From a virus: 46,636 bases of DNA. Position numbers and translations under genes: made by a program. Positions 7,800 through 15,920 of the stretch are shown one piece after another (within the stretch, counting starts at the first letter, position 1; the number at the start of each line of letters is the position of its first letter). The notes under the pieces were generated by a model. The model worked only from the letters and a program-made list of their open reading frames with translations, ran no database searches and was not told the origin of the DNA. The DNA lies in IMG/VR virus record IMGVR_UViG_3300025012_000149, positions 1 to 46,636 of that record. The stretch is one strand, 5' to 3'.

Positions 7800-8485
7800 T
7801 ATTTACTACATTCAAGCATTTTTTCTAATGACACTGGTGCTATTTCTTTTACCAGTGTTTTTAAAGCAACAGCATATTCTTTGATTTCCCACTGTGCGTG
7901 TTTATCGTCCCGTAAAACAATAAAGTTTTGAACAGCTTGTAGTGAAGCTGTCCAATAAAACTCCGTATAAAAAGAAATAGGAATGACTCCTCGCGCTATT
8001 TCCTTGGCAACTCCCAAAGAAATAAGTTTTCTATATGATTCATAAGATTTATTTAAGGATTTTTCATATACACTTTGTGCTTTTTCTGTATCATATATTT
8101 CTTCATTTAGAGACGCCTGTTTATTGTTTAAACTTTGTTTTCTCCAAAATGAAGGAACATAAAACTCATCTTCAAGAACAACATATCTTCCAGATATTTC
8201 ATTCCAAGCGGTATCCTTAAAAGTATAATCAGATCCAACGATGTGTTTATACCATTGTCTCGCAACAAACTCGGGACATTTAATATGAAACTGAAATACA
8301 GTATGTCTAAATGGACTAAAATGTCTTTCTTTTGCGAGAAACTCTACAAGATTTTCATCTTTCTTGCTTAAAGTTTTTTTTCGTTTTCCAAACGAAACAC
8401 GAGCAGAGTTAACAGTGGTTAAATCTCCTCCAAGTTTATCTACAAGTTCAACAAATCCTTTATCTAAAACATCTATTTTCATCAA
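7799..8485 (-). CDS. thyX: FAD-dependent thymidylate synthase ThyX
   Basis: This enzyme makes dTMP from dUMP using methylenetetrahydrofolate and FAD. 228 residues is normal for ThyX. Visible signatures are SARVSFG (about 27-33), HFSPFRH (55-61), ARQWYKH (75-81) and NEISGRY (95-101), the family's RHR...NExSxRY region with about a dozen residues between the two halves, and SLQAVQNFI near the C-terminus. It overlaps the L,D-transpeptidase gene by 4 bases. With NrdJ and the deaminase it supplies deoxynucleotides for replication. Confidence 0.95.
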   Translation of the reverse strand: MMKIDVLDKGFVELVDKLGGDLTTVNSARVSFGKRKKTLSKKDENLVEFLAKERHFSPFRHTVFQFHIKCPEFVARQWYKHIVGSDYTFKDTAWNEISGRYVVLEDEFYVPSFWRKQSLNNKQASLNEEIYDTEKAQSVYEKSLNKSYESYRKLISLGVAKEIARGVIPISFYTEFYWTASLQAVQNFIVLRDDKHAQWEIKEYAVALKTLVKEIAPVSLEKMLECSK

Positions 8486-8904
8486 TATTCCTTTATAATA
8501 ATGTTTGTTTTATGATCAATAAAGTTCTTATTTAACCACTTAGCATCATCAATCAAAACACGGACGCATCCGTGAGATTCGTGTTTTCTAATAATCCTTT
8601 TTGTTCCGTGAATGCCAAGTCCTTGTGATGATAACTTCATATAATAATACATTCGGGAACCACAAGATTTCTTGTTTTTACATTCCACTGGAAACAAATC
8701 CGATCTTCTATTATATCCATATTTTCTAATCAGTTTATAAGATCCCGATTTTGTCTTACAGGATAAGCGACGATTTTCTTTACATTTATTTCTGCCGCCA
8801 ACCGATATTCCTCTTTTGATAATCTGTCCGTTATTGATTGCCCGCCATTCAAAGTTCTTAAGATCAACTACGATCAGTTTGGCAAACAAAATCGTTGTTA
8901 GCAT
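8482..8904 (-). CDS. L,D-transpeptidase (YkuD-domain) protein
   Basis: 140 residues formed by one YkuD-type catalytic domain. A VDLKNFEW strand opens it, then IIKRGISVGG, GIHGT (97-101, His99) and SHGCVRV (110-116, catalytic Cys113), followed by DDAKWLN. YkuD enzymes cross-link or modify peptidoglycan through the Cys. The N-terminal hydrophobic stretch TTILFAKLIVV is too short and too close to the domain to be a clear signal peptide, so export is uncertain. It sits with metabolism genes rather than with a lysis cassette. A role in modifying the host wall is inference. Confidence 0.85.
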   Translation of the reverse strand: MLTTILFAKLIVVDLKNFEWRAINNGQIIKRGISVGGRNKCKENRRLSCKTKSGSYKLIRKYGYNRRSDLFPVECKNKKSCGSRMYYYMKLSSQGLGIHGTKRIIRKHESHGCVRVLIDDAKWLNKNFIDHKTNIIIKEY

Positions 8905-8906
8905 TT

Positions 8907-9173
8907 TTAACTTTCTTTATCAAAAAGATAAAATTTTGCATTTAAACGAGATCCCGTAAAATCATAGTGATTTATTTTTCCCACAGAAGGACTATCTTTC
9001 CTTGTTGAAGAAATCATATATACACTCCAAAGAGGATATTCGATAGATTTAGTAGTTTTTTTTACAACTAATCCAATCCATTCGCCATCATTTAATGAAC
9101 TTATATGTGTATATGTCATTTTCCATTTAAATAAATCCCCAACCTTCAAAGAAGAAGGTTCAATTTCTTTCAT
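8907..9173 (-). CDS. Small 'GDLF' family protein
   Basis: 88 residues from the ATG at 9171-9173, chosen because it forms an ATGA overlap with the GroES stop; the open frame extends further upstream to 9212. The sequence has SLKVGDLFKW, then WIGLVVKK, then WSVYMIS, the pattern of the dispersed small family in this phage, with a longer C-terminal tail (SRLNAKFYLF). Function unknown. Confidence 0.75.
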   Translation of the reverse strand: MKEIEPSSLKVGDLFKWKMTYTHISSLNDGEWIGLVVKKTTKSIEYPLWSVYMISSTRKDSPSVGKINHYDFTGSRLNAKFYLFDKES

Positions 9174-9466
9174 TCTACGACTCCGATTACATAATTTTCC
9201 GGAATTACACAAAAAAGATAATCTCCTACAATAACTTCTTCAATACCGATCGTTTGAACAACAATCTTTTCTCCCTCTTTCAGATCCAAACCAGTGTTTA
9301 GAGAAACACCTCTTACAAAACAAAGAGTTGTTTTATCAATGGCGAGTTGAGGTTTTTCATTGGCATACTCAAAATCAAAACCCATAAGATCGCCACTTTT
9401 AATCTTTTTTGTTTCTTTCAAAATCTTTTCAATCAAAACATATCTATTGACTGGTCGGAAGTTCAT
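9170..9466 (-). CDS. 31: GroES-like co-chaperonin (T4 gp31-type)
   Basis: 98 residues from the ATG at 9464-9466: NFRPVNRYVLIE at the start, LKEGEKIVVQTIGIEEVIVG, then FCVIPENYVIGVVE, the beta-barrel layout of GroES and phage co-chaperonins. In T4, gp31 replaces GroES so that GroEL can fold the capsid protein gp23, whose gene is also present here. The open frame runs to 9517, but the first 17 residues lie inside the upstream gene and do not match the family. Confidence 0.85.
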   Translation of the reverse strand: MNFRPVNRYVLIEKILKETKKIKSGDLMGFDFEYANEKPQLAIDKTTLCFVRGVSLNTGLDLKEGEKIVVQTIGIEEVIVGDYLFCVIPENYVIGVVE

Positions 9467-9467
9467 C

Positions 9468-9737
9468 TTATTTAACCCTCTTTCCGCAACAACATTCGCC
9501 ACAATTACAACCCACATCTTCTGTAGAAGAGATTACTTCGGAAAATGCTTTACGATACTTTCTTGATTCTTCCGCAAGTCCTTGAAGATCCTCGTCTTTT
9601 AGTTTTGGTGGTGGCGGTAGAGAACCAGAGATTTCGGTTTGAACATCATCTTGTTTACTTCCAAACATTCTTTCCCAATTTTTTTGATAAAGTTTACTAC
9701 CATAAAACTCTGTAAATGATTTATTCGAGTATTTCAT
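9468..9737 (-). CDS. Unrecognised small protein with Cys-rich C-terminus
   Basis: 89 residues. The first half is charged and aromatic (FTEFYGSKLYQKNWERMFG) and the middle has a proline run (SLPPPPKL). The end is GCNCGECCCGKRV, five cysteines in ten residues, which suggests metal binding. It lies one base upstream of the GroES-like gene and overlaps the upstream gene by 4 bases. No family is recognised. Confidence 0.65.
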   Translation of the reverse strand: MKYSNKSFTEFYGSKLYQKNWERMFGSKQDDVQTEISGSLPPPPKLKDEDLQGLAEESRKYRKAFSEVISSTEDVGCNCGECCCGKRVK

Positions 9738-9979
9738 TTATTATAACCCTCGATCGTCAATAGGTGTTCAAACTTCTTAAACTCATCCAAAAAAAAGATA
9801 TTCCACAATCTCTTTTGACATCTGGCACAATAAAAACCAACTGATACATTGTTTCCGATCGATGATTCAATACCGCCAGTCAACAAGAAAATATGATTTT
9901 GTTTGCCCGAATCAGATTCAGGACAATATTCCCGTTGTAAGTGTTTAGGCAATAAATGATTTAGTTTCGTTTGTTTCAT
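9734..9979 (-). CDS. Unrecognised small protein, possible zinc-binding
   Basis: 81 residues. One CPES and one CARC motif, separated by about 30 residues, could form a zinc ribbon, but the first pair has only one Cys. The first 20 residues are basic. It is in the run of small genes between GroES and NrdJ and shares a 4-base overlap with the next gene. Function unknown. Confidence 0.6.
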   Translation of the reverse strand: MKQTKLNHLLPKHLQREYCPESDSGKQNHIFLLTGGIESSIGNNVSVGFYCARCQKRLWNIFFLDEFKKFEHLLTIEGYNK

Positions 9980-9994
9980 ACAGATAACCCGTCT

Positions 9995-10288
9995 TTACGC
10001 AACCATATTCACTTTTTCTTTTACGAGTTCTTCGATCTCTTCGATCGTTTGTTCAGAAGCGTTTTCTTGATCTAGAGATAACTTCAATTTTACGAGACGA
10101 ATAACCTTTCCGAGCAACTTATGATTAATACGATCCGCAAACTCTTCTTTGAGTTGCTTTGTATCTTCCTTGAGAACATTTGCTTCGCGTTGGATTTCAA
10201 AAAATCGCTTTACAAACTCTTCTACTGCTTGTTGATCGTAAGGAATGTCCTTCTTGGGACGACCACGACCGCGTTTTTGTTCTTCCAT
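9995..10288 (-). CDS. AT-hook plus coiled-coil small DNA-binding protein
   Basis: 97 residues. Residues 5-13 are KRGRGRPKK, a classic AT-hook. Residues 20-65 form a helical, charged stretch ending LLGKVIRLVKLK, a layout reminiscent of the GapR/DUF2312 nucleoid proteins, and an acidic helix closes the protein. Likely a DNA-binding architectural or regulatory protein of the phage; the GapR resemblance is weak and by eye only. The start is one base after the stop of the upstream gene. Confidence 0.65.
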   Translation of the reverse strand: MEEQKRGRGRPKKDIPYDQQAVEEFVKRFFEIQREANVLKEDTKQLKEEFADRINHKLLGKVIRLVKLKLSLDQENASEQTIEEIEELVKEKVNMVA

Positions 10289-10289
10289 T

Positions 10290-10547
10290 TTATGCTCCTT
10301 GTTTTACGAATTTGTAAAATCTAAATTCAGCATTACCATTATATTCCGAATACATTTCTTTACACATTATTGGACCTTGATCATATAAAAAATGTAAATA
10401 TCTGAAATCATCGATATCTTTTTCAATAACGATTGACCACCAAAACCAATCATCGTGTTTTGAAGAAATCACATAGATCATATCGCCGATTTCCACATCA
10501 TCGGCGGAAGACACGAGCAACCACTTGCCGGGTGGCAGTTTCACCAT
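10290..10547 (-). CDS. Small 'GDM/GDL' family protein, first gene after a promoter
   Basis: 85 residues: DVEIGDMIYVIS, then WWSIVIEK, then LHFLYDQG, a divergent member of the small dispersed family. A sigma-70-like promoter (10554-10582) sits directly upstream, with the expected RNA start almost on the annotated ATG and no visible ribosome site. Translation may therefore be leaderless, or the true start may lie further in. Function unknown. Confidence 0.6.
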   Translation of the reverse strand: MVKLPPGKWLLVSSADDVEIGDMIYVISSKHDDWFWWSIVIEKDIDDFRYLHFLYDQGPIMCKEMYSEYNGNAEFRFYKFVKQGA

Positions 10548-10553
10548 ATTTAG

Positions 10554-10582
10554 AGAATAGCAGAGAGAGGTGGTGGTGTCAA
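10554..10582 (-). promoter_or_regulatory. Sigma-70-like promoter
   Basis: TTGACA (10577-10582), 17-base spacer, TATTCT (10554-10559) on the minus strand. It lies in the short gap between the nrdJ stop (10601) and the next gene, so it can restart transcription towards groES and thyX. Its -10 and the preceding GC are identical to those of the promoter at 17864-17892. Confidence 0.75.
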
Positions 10583-10600
10583 GAAGAAAAAACTAAAGGG

Positions 10601-13600
10601 TTATGAGCACTTACTATATCCACAATGTATACAAGAAACACACCCCTCTTTGTAGTTGAGAGCATCTTCTTGCTTACATTCTGGGCAAACTTTATCTCCC
10701 TCTGGTTTTTCTCCGTCTAAAATATATGTTTTTAACACTCTCGCAATACAGCGAGAAAACGAAAACATATCACTATCTTTGTCCTTTTGAAGTTGTTCTA
10801 CAATATAGTTTATCTTAGCTCCGTGTCGTAAACCCAAAGAAATCATTCGAGTTAATGCGGAATGATTTGGATTATCAAAAATCTCAATAACATCTTTGAT
10901 AACAATCTCGCTACCGTTCTCTCCAATTCTTAAATCATAAACATTTTTTTTAGTTTTATATTTTCGTTTTTCCAAAGATGCTTTTTTATAAGATTTGGGA
11001 ACTTCAATATATTTCGATAACCCCCCAATAACTTCATATGGTTTATCTTCCATAAGACCAACAGCAATCGTCCAGTTTTCTCCTTTAAACTTCATTTGAT
11101 GAATATCGCATAAAAGTTTATCTGGTCTTTTGGGGGCGTTATATTGAGGAAATATTTCATTTACATTTTGTTTTTTTTCATTATTTGCAATAAGGACTCC
11201 AGAGCGTGAACCGTCTACATAAACAGTAATACCCTTTAAACCCTTTTTCCACGCTCTTTTATACAAACTTCCAACAACTTCAGAAGTTGTTCCTTTTGGA
11301 AGATTTATTGTTGAAGAAATACTATGATCAATATTTTGCTGAATAACCGATTGTATATCAACTCTTTTTTCCCAATCTATTTGATCGCTTTCAATAAAAT
11401 AATCTGGCATTTTATCTGTACCAAAGAGTGTTAAATATTCTTTAACATTATGATGATAAACTTTATATTCTTTCCACTTATCTCCAACATCATCTATAAA
11501 ATCAGCCCTTTCGCTTTTTTCATTATGGTTTAGTTTCCTTCTACGAATATAATGATTTCTAAATACTGGCTCAATACCAGAACTTGTTTGGCTGATAACA
11601 GATACGGTGCCAGTAGGAGCATTAGTCAGTAAAGAAATATTTCTTCTACCTCTTTTTTGAATATCTTTTTGTATTTTTTCAGGAAGTCTTTTAATGAAAA
11701 AATTATTTTTTTCTTTTTCCCAATCGAACAATGGAAAACTGCCCCTTTGTTCCGAAAGATTTACACTTTCTCCATAAGCATTATTTCTTAGTATTTCATA
11801 TATTTTTCCAATAATATCTAATGATTCATTAGAATCATATTTCATTTCTAAACAGGCAATACAATCTGCTAATCCGTGAGTTCCGAGTCCTATTCGTCTT
11901 CCAGTCTTACAAGCGTTTAAAAGTTTATTCCATAACACTTTTTCGCTTTCTTCATCTACAATATTCAATATTTTTTCAAGTTTTTCTATTTCCAAATCAA
12001 CTAAATCATCTGAGAGTCGAGTAGCGATTTTAACAACTTCAGAAAATTTATTAAAATCAAAAAAAGCATCTTTGGAGAACTTATTAGATACAAAATGTTT
12101 TAGATTTATTGAAATCAATCGACAGGAATCATATTCTGACAGTGGAAGTTCAGAACAGTTTGAAACAAGTAGTCCACCAGTCCAATATGTATGTTCTTCA
12201 TCGTCAACCGATATATCATAAACTTCTTGTTTCCCTAAAGATATTATTTCTTTTATTTCATAAGTTATTTTCTGCTTATTAATGTTAGATCTATATCCCA
12301 AACATATATCATCTAGTTTTTTTGATTTATATGGTTGTATAAACCCAATCATTTCTCTAAATTTTCTTCTATCAACAGTTATATTTAAATCATAACTTTG
12401 ACGACACTCATAAACTCCATTTGAAAACTCTACGCATTTTGATTTATTTGTAGTATAATAAGAAGAAATGCCAATAGAAGAAAGCATTTGTTGAACTTCT
12501 CTAATAATCCTGAAACTTGATGCTTTTAATGTAATGCGCGTAGAAACAACAGATCCATTTGCCGAATACAAACCTCTTAAAAATCCAACAACTTTATTAT
12601 AATCACCTTTTAAAAATCTTTCAGGAATATATCTATCGTAAGTTTTTGGAAGTTCTGTAGCTATTATAGTAGTTTTAACTTCCCATCCATAATCAAAAGC
12701 CTCCCTTCTATCTTTTAAAATTAAAGAAGATATTTCAGAAGTAAAATAATCTTGATCATCTTTTCCAATACATAAATATACCGATAAATCATTAGATGCT
12801 TTATGAACAGTTCCGTCTCCAACAATCATTCCATCCATTATGTCTTGTATATTAATATTACTAGAAGATATCAGTCCGCCTTTACAAATATCAATAGCAT
12901 AAGCATTTTTAACTTCTATTTTCTCTCCTTCGCACATTACACGATGATTTTCTGTTCCAATAAAACTTCCAGCAGTCGTTGAATAATCAAAAACTTCTTT
13001 AACTCCTGTTTTCCATTTTTTCGTTATTTTGGTCCACCGCTTCCCCGACCAAACAAAATCACCCTCGCTAACTTCTCCGATCGTTGAAATACCATTTGAA
13101 GTTAAAACAGTTGCCCAAGAAGGCTGGCAGGGATTGACAGAGACGGATCTAAACGATTCATAACATTCCGCCGGAAGATTATTTCTTACATTGTCCCACA
13201 TGATCAACCCGGGTTCTGCTGTATATGTAGCCGATTTTACAATCAAATCCCATAAAGTTTTTGCTTTTATTATTTTTGAAACTTTAGGATTATTTGAATC
13301 AATCGGAAACTTAAGTTCAAAATTCCCATCCTTCTCCACTGCTTTCATAAACTCGTCAGATATTTTAACAGAGACATTTGCTCCCGTAGTTTTTTTTAAA
13401 TCTTGTTTCATTACAACAAATTTTTCAACATCTGGATGTCTTACATCCATTGAAATCATTAAAGCTCCACGACGATTATTTTGTCCAACCATTCTACAAA
13501 CATATGAATAAAAATCAGAAAAACTCCAAGCTCCAGTAGTAGTTCCAGCAGAGTTATTCACTCCACAACCATCTGGACGAAGAGTAGAAATATCTATTCC

Positions 13601-13996
13601 AACTCCACAACGACGCTTAAAAAGATTAGCAAGTTCCTTCCCTTTGTCAATAATAGAAGACATATTATCTTCTGGAGATGCGATTACAACACAGTTGCTT
13701 AATGATACATTTGCGTAATCATTTCCTATTCCATACATTGGACTACCTTGAGGAATAATATTTTTAAATCCCTTTAATAATTCATAAATTTCTTCTTCGC
13801 TCATAGAATTTGGATATTTTTTTTCTATTCTCGCAAATTCTTTTGCCAATCTTCTATGCATATCATCGGGAGTCTTTTCTAAAAGATTTCCTTCTTTATC
13901 TTTTAAAGCATATTTTTTAATCCACACATCTGTCGCAAGTTCATCGCCATTAAAATATTCAAGTGTAGATTTATACACCTCTTCTTTGCTATACAT
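10601..13996 (-). CDS. nrdJ: B12-dependent (class II) ribonucleotide reductase NrdJ with an in-frame intein
   Basis: This enzyme reduces ribonucleotides to deoxyribonucleotides using adenosylcobalamin. Extein landmarks are LSNCVV (Cys102, radical-site cysteine), RRCGVGIDIS, GAWSFSDFYSYV, RRGALMISMD, then VNP at 287-289 and, after the intein, CSELPLSEYDSC (catalytic NPC motif plus downstream). The sequence continues with NAPTGTVS, NHYIRRRKLN, and a C-terminal zinc-type tail CPEC...CVSCIHCG, typical of NrdJ. Residues 290-613 are an intein, leaving about 807 residues of enzyme. The gene overlaps the helicase stop by 8 bases. Unlike T4, which has NrdA/B, no small subunit is needed. Confidence 0.95.
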   Translation of the reverse strand: MYSKEEVYKSTLEYFNGDELATDVWIKKYALKDKEGNLLEKTPDDMHRRLAKEFARIEKKYPNSMSEEEIYELLKGFKNIIPQGSPMYGIGNDYANVSLSNCVVIASPEDNMSSIIDKGKELANLFKRRCGVGIDISTLRPDGCGVNNSAGTTTGAWSFSDFYSYVCRMVGQNNRRGALMISMDVRHPDVEKFVVMKQDLKKTTGANVSVKISDEFMKAVEKDGNFELKFPIDSNNPKVSKIIKAKTLWDLIVKSATYTAEPGLIMWDNVRNNLPAECYESFRSVSVNPCQPSWATVLTSNGISTIGEVSEGDFVWSGKRWTKITKKWKTGVKEVFDYSTTAGSFIGTENHRVMCEGEKIEVKNAYAIDICKGGLISSSNINIQDIMDGMIVGDGTVHKASNDLSVYLCIGKDDQDYFTSEISSLILKDRREAFDYGWEVKTTIIATELPKTYDRYIPERFLKGDYNKVVGFLRGLYSANGSVVSTRITLKASSFRIIREVQQMLSSIGISSYYTTNKSKCVEFSNGVYECRQSYDLNITVDRRKFREMIGFIQPYKSKKLDDICLGYRSNINKQKITYEIKEIISLGKQEVYDISVDDEEHTYWTGGLLVSNCSELPLSEYDSCRLISINLKHFVSNKFSKDAFFDFNKFSEVVKIATRLSDDLVDLEIEKLEKILNIVDEESEKVLWNKLLNACKTGRRIGLGTHGLADCIACLEMKYDSNESLDIIGKIYEILRNNAYGESVNLSEQRGSFPLFDWEKEKNNFFIKRLPEKIQKDIQKRGRRNISLLTNAPTGTVSVISQTSSGIEPVFRNHYIRRRKLNHNEKSERADFIDDVGDKWKEYKVYHHNVKEYLTLFGTDKMPDYFIESDQIDWEKRVDIQSVIQQNIDHSISSTINLPKGTTSEVVGSLYKRAWKKGLKGITVYVDGSRSGVLIANNEKKQNVNEIFPQYNAPKRPDKLLCDIHQMKFKGENWTIAVGLMEDKPYEVIGGLSKYIEVPKSYKKASLEKRKYKTKKNVYDLRIGENGSEIVIKDVIEIFDNPNHSALTRMISLGLRHGAKINYIVEQLQKDKDSDMFSFSRCIARVLKTYILDGEKPEGDKVCPECKQEDALNYKEGCVSCIHCGYSKCS
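12158..13129 (-). mobile_element. Intein in NrdJ with LAGLIDADG-type endonuclease domain
   Basis: 324 codons, from Cys1 (codon 13127-13129, CQPSWATVLTSNG) to the terminal Asn (12158-12160, GGLLVSN), inserted between Pro and the catalytic Cys of the NPC motif. Block B is GTENHRVM. Two dodecapeptide-like motifs, MDGMIVGDGTV and FLRGLYSANGS, mark a LAGLIDADG endonuclease. The C-terminal splice block VYDISV...GGLLVSN ends Ser-Asn rather than the usual His-Asn, which other inteins tolerate. The reading frame is intact, so splicing and homing may both be active. Confidence 0.92.
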
Positions 13997-15359
13997 TTTT
14001 CTTTTCCTTTATATTCCTTAAATGTTCTTTATATTTTTCTTTAACATCCTTATCTTCTTTCGTTTCAATATTGTTTCCCAAAATCTTTATCGTTGATGTC
14101 GCCGTATCCATAAAAATAGGAAATACAATGCCATCCGGACCATTACGATTCTTTGCTATAAATAATCTTCCTGTATTTGAGTTTTTGTCTTCGGTAGATC
14201 TCGACAATGAAATGACGAAATCAGCAACAAATGTTTTGGCAAAACTTTCAGCAATACCATCTAATCCAATCACTTCGGAGTTAAAATTGTTTCTATTAGC
14301 TTGACTCGCAGTTATTAGTGAGCAATCATACTCTTGAGCAATAGCGCGCAGGTCTTCAAATATTGCTTCAAGATCTAATCTTTTTTCCTTATAAATAGAT
14401 ATTGATTTAAGTAAATCTCCATAATCAACAAGAATCATATCCGGATTTATATCATTTTGTCTTAGTTTTTCCAAATGATTCCGCAATGTTATAACCGAAG
14501 CAGATTTTGTTGGATATTCTTTTATTATAAGTTTTCCCGGAACATCTTTGACCATTTCAAAGACTTGATCTTTAAAGCGATGAAGTTCATTTATGGAAAA
14601 TCCAGTTATACAAGAATCAAAACGAGAAGCTACTAAAGTATCGGCAAGTTCAAGCGTATAATAAACGACCGTTTTGCCCGCTTTGATCGCCTGCGCTCCA
14701 AGAAAAACCATCAGTTGACTTTTACCGGTTCCACTTGTAGCGATTATTATTGATAGTTCCCTTTTTCCCATACCACCCTTACAAATGCTATCTATTGCTT
14801 CCCATCCGGTAGAAATCGGTGCTCTGGATTTTATTTCAAATCTCTTTTCAAAATCCTCAATATAATCATATCCAAAATCGTTATTTTCGCCCTTTTTAAG
14901 AGCATTATTGATTGTTGTGCTTATTTCATCAAAAGAACATTTGTTTAATAAGTCTACCGATTCAAGTATCGCTTTTTTAAGAACTTGTTTGCGACAGAAA
15001 TCAAGAGATTTATCTTTTATATATTCTTGATCTCCGACATTATTGTAGTCTTCCGTAGAAAACGATTTCGCAAAAAAGGAACGAATCTGTTCTTGAACCA
15101 AATCATTTTCATCATTCAAATCGGTTCTTATAACCGCTTTCATAATATTGATCGAAGGGTGTATCTTATATTCAGTTTTGTAATCAAATACCTTTCTCGT
15201 AAAAACTTGAAGGTATTTCTGTTCAAAATACATTGGCTCAAGAACTTCTTGTATTTGATTACAAAAAGATCGATCCAATAAAATGAGTCTTGCTAAATTT
15301 TCTTGAAATGATTTACCGAAGATAGAAAGGTTGGCGGTTTCATTATTTTTATTTGACAT
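13989..15359 (-). CDS. 41: Replicative DNA helicase, DnaB/gp41 type
   Basis: 456 residues. An N-terminal helical domain (1-160) is followed by a RecA-fold ATPase: STGWEAIDSICKGGMGK, Walker A ATSGTGKS (about 207-215), TLELAD, Walker B MILVDYGDL (about 308-316), then ITASQANR. T4 gp41 and DnaB form the hexameric helicase that unwinds the fork for the polymerase. The gene overlaps both nrdJ (8 bases) and the upstream small gene. No intein is present here, although gp41 genes are a known intein site in related phages. Confidence 0.93.
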   Translation of the reverse strand: MSNKNNETANLSIFGKSFQENLARLILLDRSFCNQIQEVLEPMYFEQKYLQVFTRKVFDYKTEYKIHPSINIMKAVIRTDLNDENDLVQEQIRSFFAKSFSTEDYNNVGDQEYIKDKSLDFCRKQVLKKAILESVDLLNKCSFDEISTTINNALKKGENNDFGYDYIEDFEKRFEIKSRAPISTGWEAIDSICKGGMGKRELSIIIATSGTGKSQLMVFLGAQAIKAGKTVVYYTLELADTLVASRFDSCITGFSINELHRFKDQVFEMVKDVPGKLIIKEYPTKSASVITLRNHLEKLRQNDINPDMILVDYGDLLKSISIYKEKRLDLEAIFEDLRAIAQEYDCSLITASQANRNNFNSEVIGLDGIAESFAKTFVADFVISLSRSTEDKNSNTGRLFIAKNRNGPDGIVFPIFMDTATSTIKILGNNIETKEDKDVKEKYKEHLRNIKEKKNV

Positions 15360-15549
15360 TTTCCTCCTTGATTAAGAGTTTAATAATAGAAAATGAAGTT
15401 TCCAAAAAAAGTTTTCGTTCTTTCGTCCAATAAACTGTATAAAAATATCCATTACCCATAATCTTTAAAACTATCCCGATACCAAAATGAGTGCTTAAAG
15501 ACGGATTAAACTCTACCAAATCTCCGACCTTAAAATAATTTTTGTTCAT
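15349..15549 (-). CDS. Small 'GDLV' family protein
   Basis: 66 residues from the ATG at 15547-15549 (the frame is open to a TTG at 15561). YFKVGDLVEF, GIGIVLKI and YTVYWTKE show the family pattern clearly. It overlaps the helicase start by 11 bases and the upstream family member by about 20, forming a run of three adjacent paralogues (15349-15920). Confidence 0.78.
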   Translation of the reverse strand: MNKNYFKVGDLVEFNPSLSTHFGIGIVLKIMGNGYFYTVYWTKERKLFLETSFSIIKLLIKEENVK

Positions 15550-15763
15550 CGTGCCGAACAATCTTCCATTCTGGAATATAATATTTAAACATTTTATTTA
15601 GTTTAATCCAGAATATCTGATATTCTTCAAACTTTTCTTCAAAATTATATCGTTTATTTATGATTACTCCATAATCGCCATATTGATTTAATGGAGGATA
15701 TTTCCAAGTAATAAGTTCTCCGACTTTAAATACTTCATCATTCCGGTTCATAAAATTCATCAT
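15530..15763 (-). CDS. Small 'GEL' family protein
   Basis: 77 residues: VFKVGELITW, YGVIINKR, EEYQIFWIKL. Same strand pattern as its neighbours at 15349 and 15738 but with quite different sequence, so the copies diverged long ago. Alternative start at the fifth codon. Overlaps both neighbours. Confidence 0.75.
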   Translation of the reverse strand: MMNFMNRNDEVFKVGELITWKYPPLNQYGDYGVIINKRYNFEEKFEEYQIFWIKLNKMFKYYIPEWKIVRHDEQKLF

Positions 15764-15920
15764 AACTTCTTACTTGATCCGGGCATACCATATTATCGGA
15801 GTTACTCCAAATCATATATTCTCCCCATTTTTCATCGTTATTGGTATATCCAAGAATAATATTAAATGTTTTGTTCTTTTTATCTATTATCAATGTTCCT
15901 ATTTTAAGAAGATCTTTCAT
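15738..15920 (-). CDS. Small family-like protein (divergent)
   Basis: 60 residues: LLKIGTLIID, then FNIILGYT, then EYMIWSN, the family pattern with GTL in place of GDL. It overlaps the start of its downstream neighbour by 26 bases and the FEN nuclease stop by 17 bases. Function unknown. Confidence 0.68.
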   Translation of the reverse strand: MKDLLKIGTLIIDKKNKTFNIILGYTNNDEKWGEYMIWSNSDNMVCPDQVRSYDEFYEPE

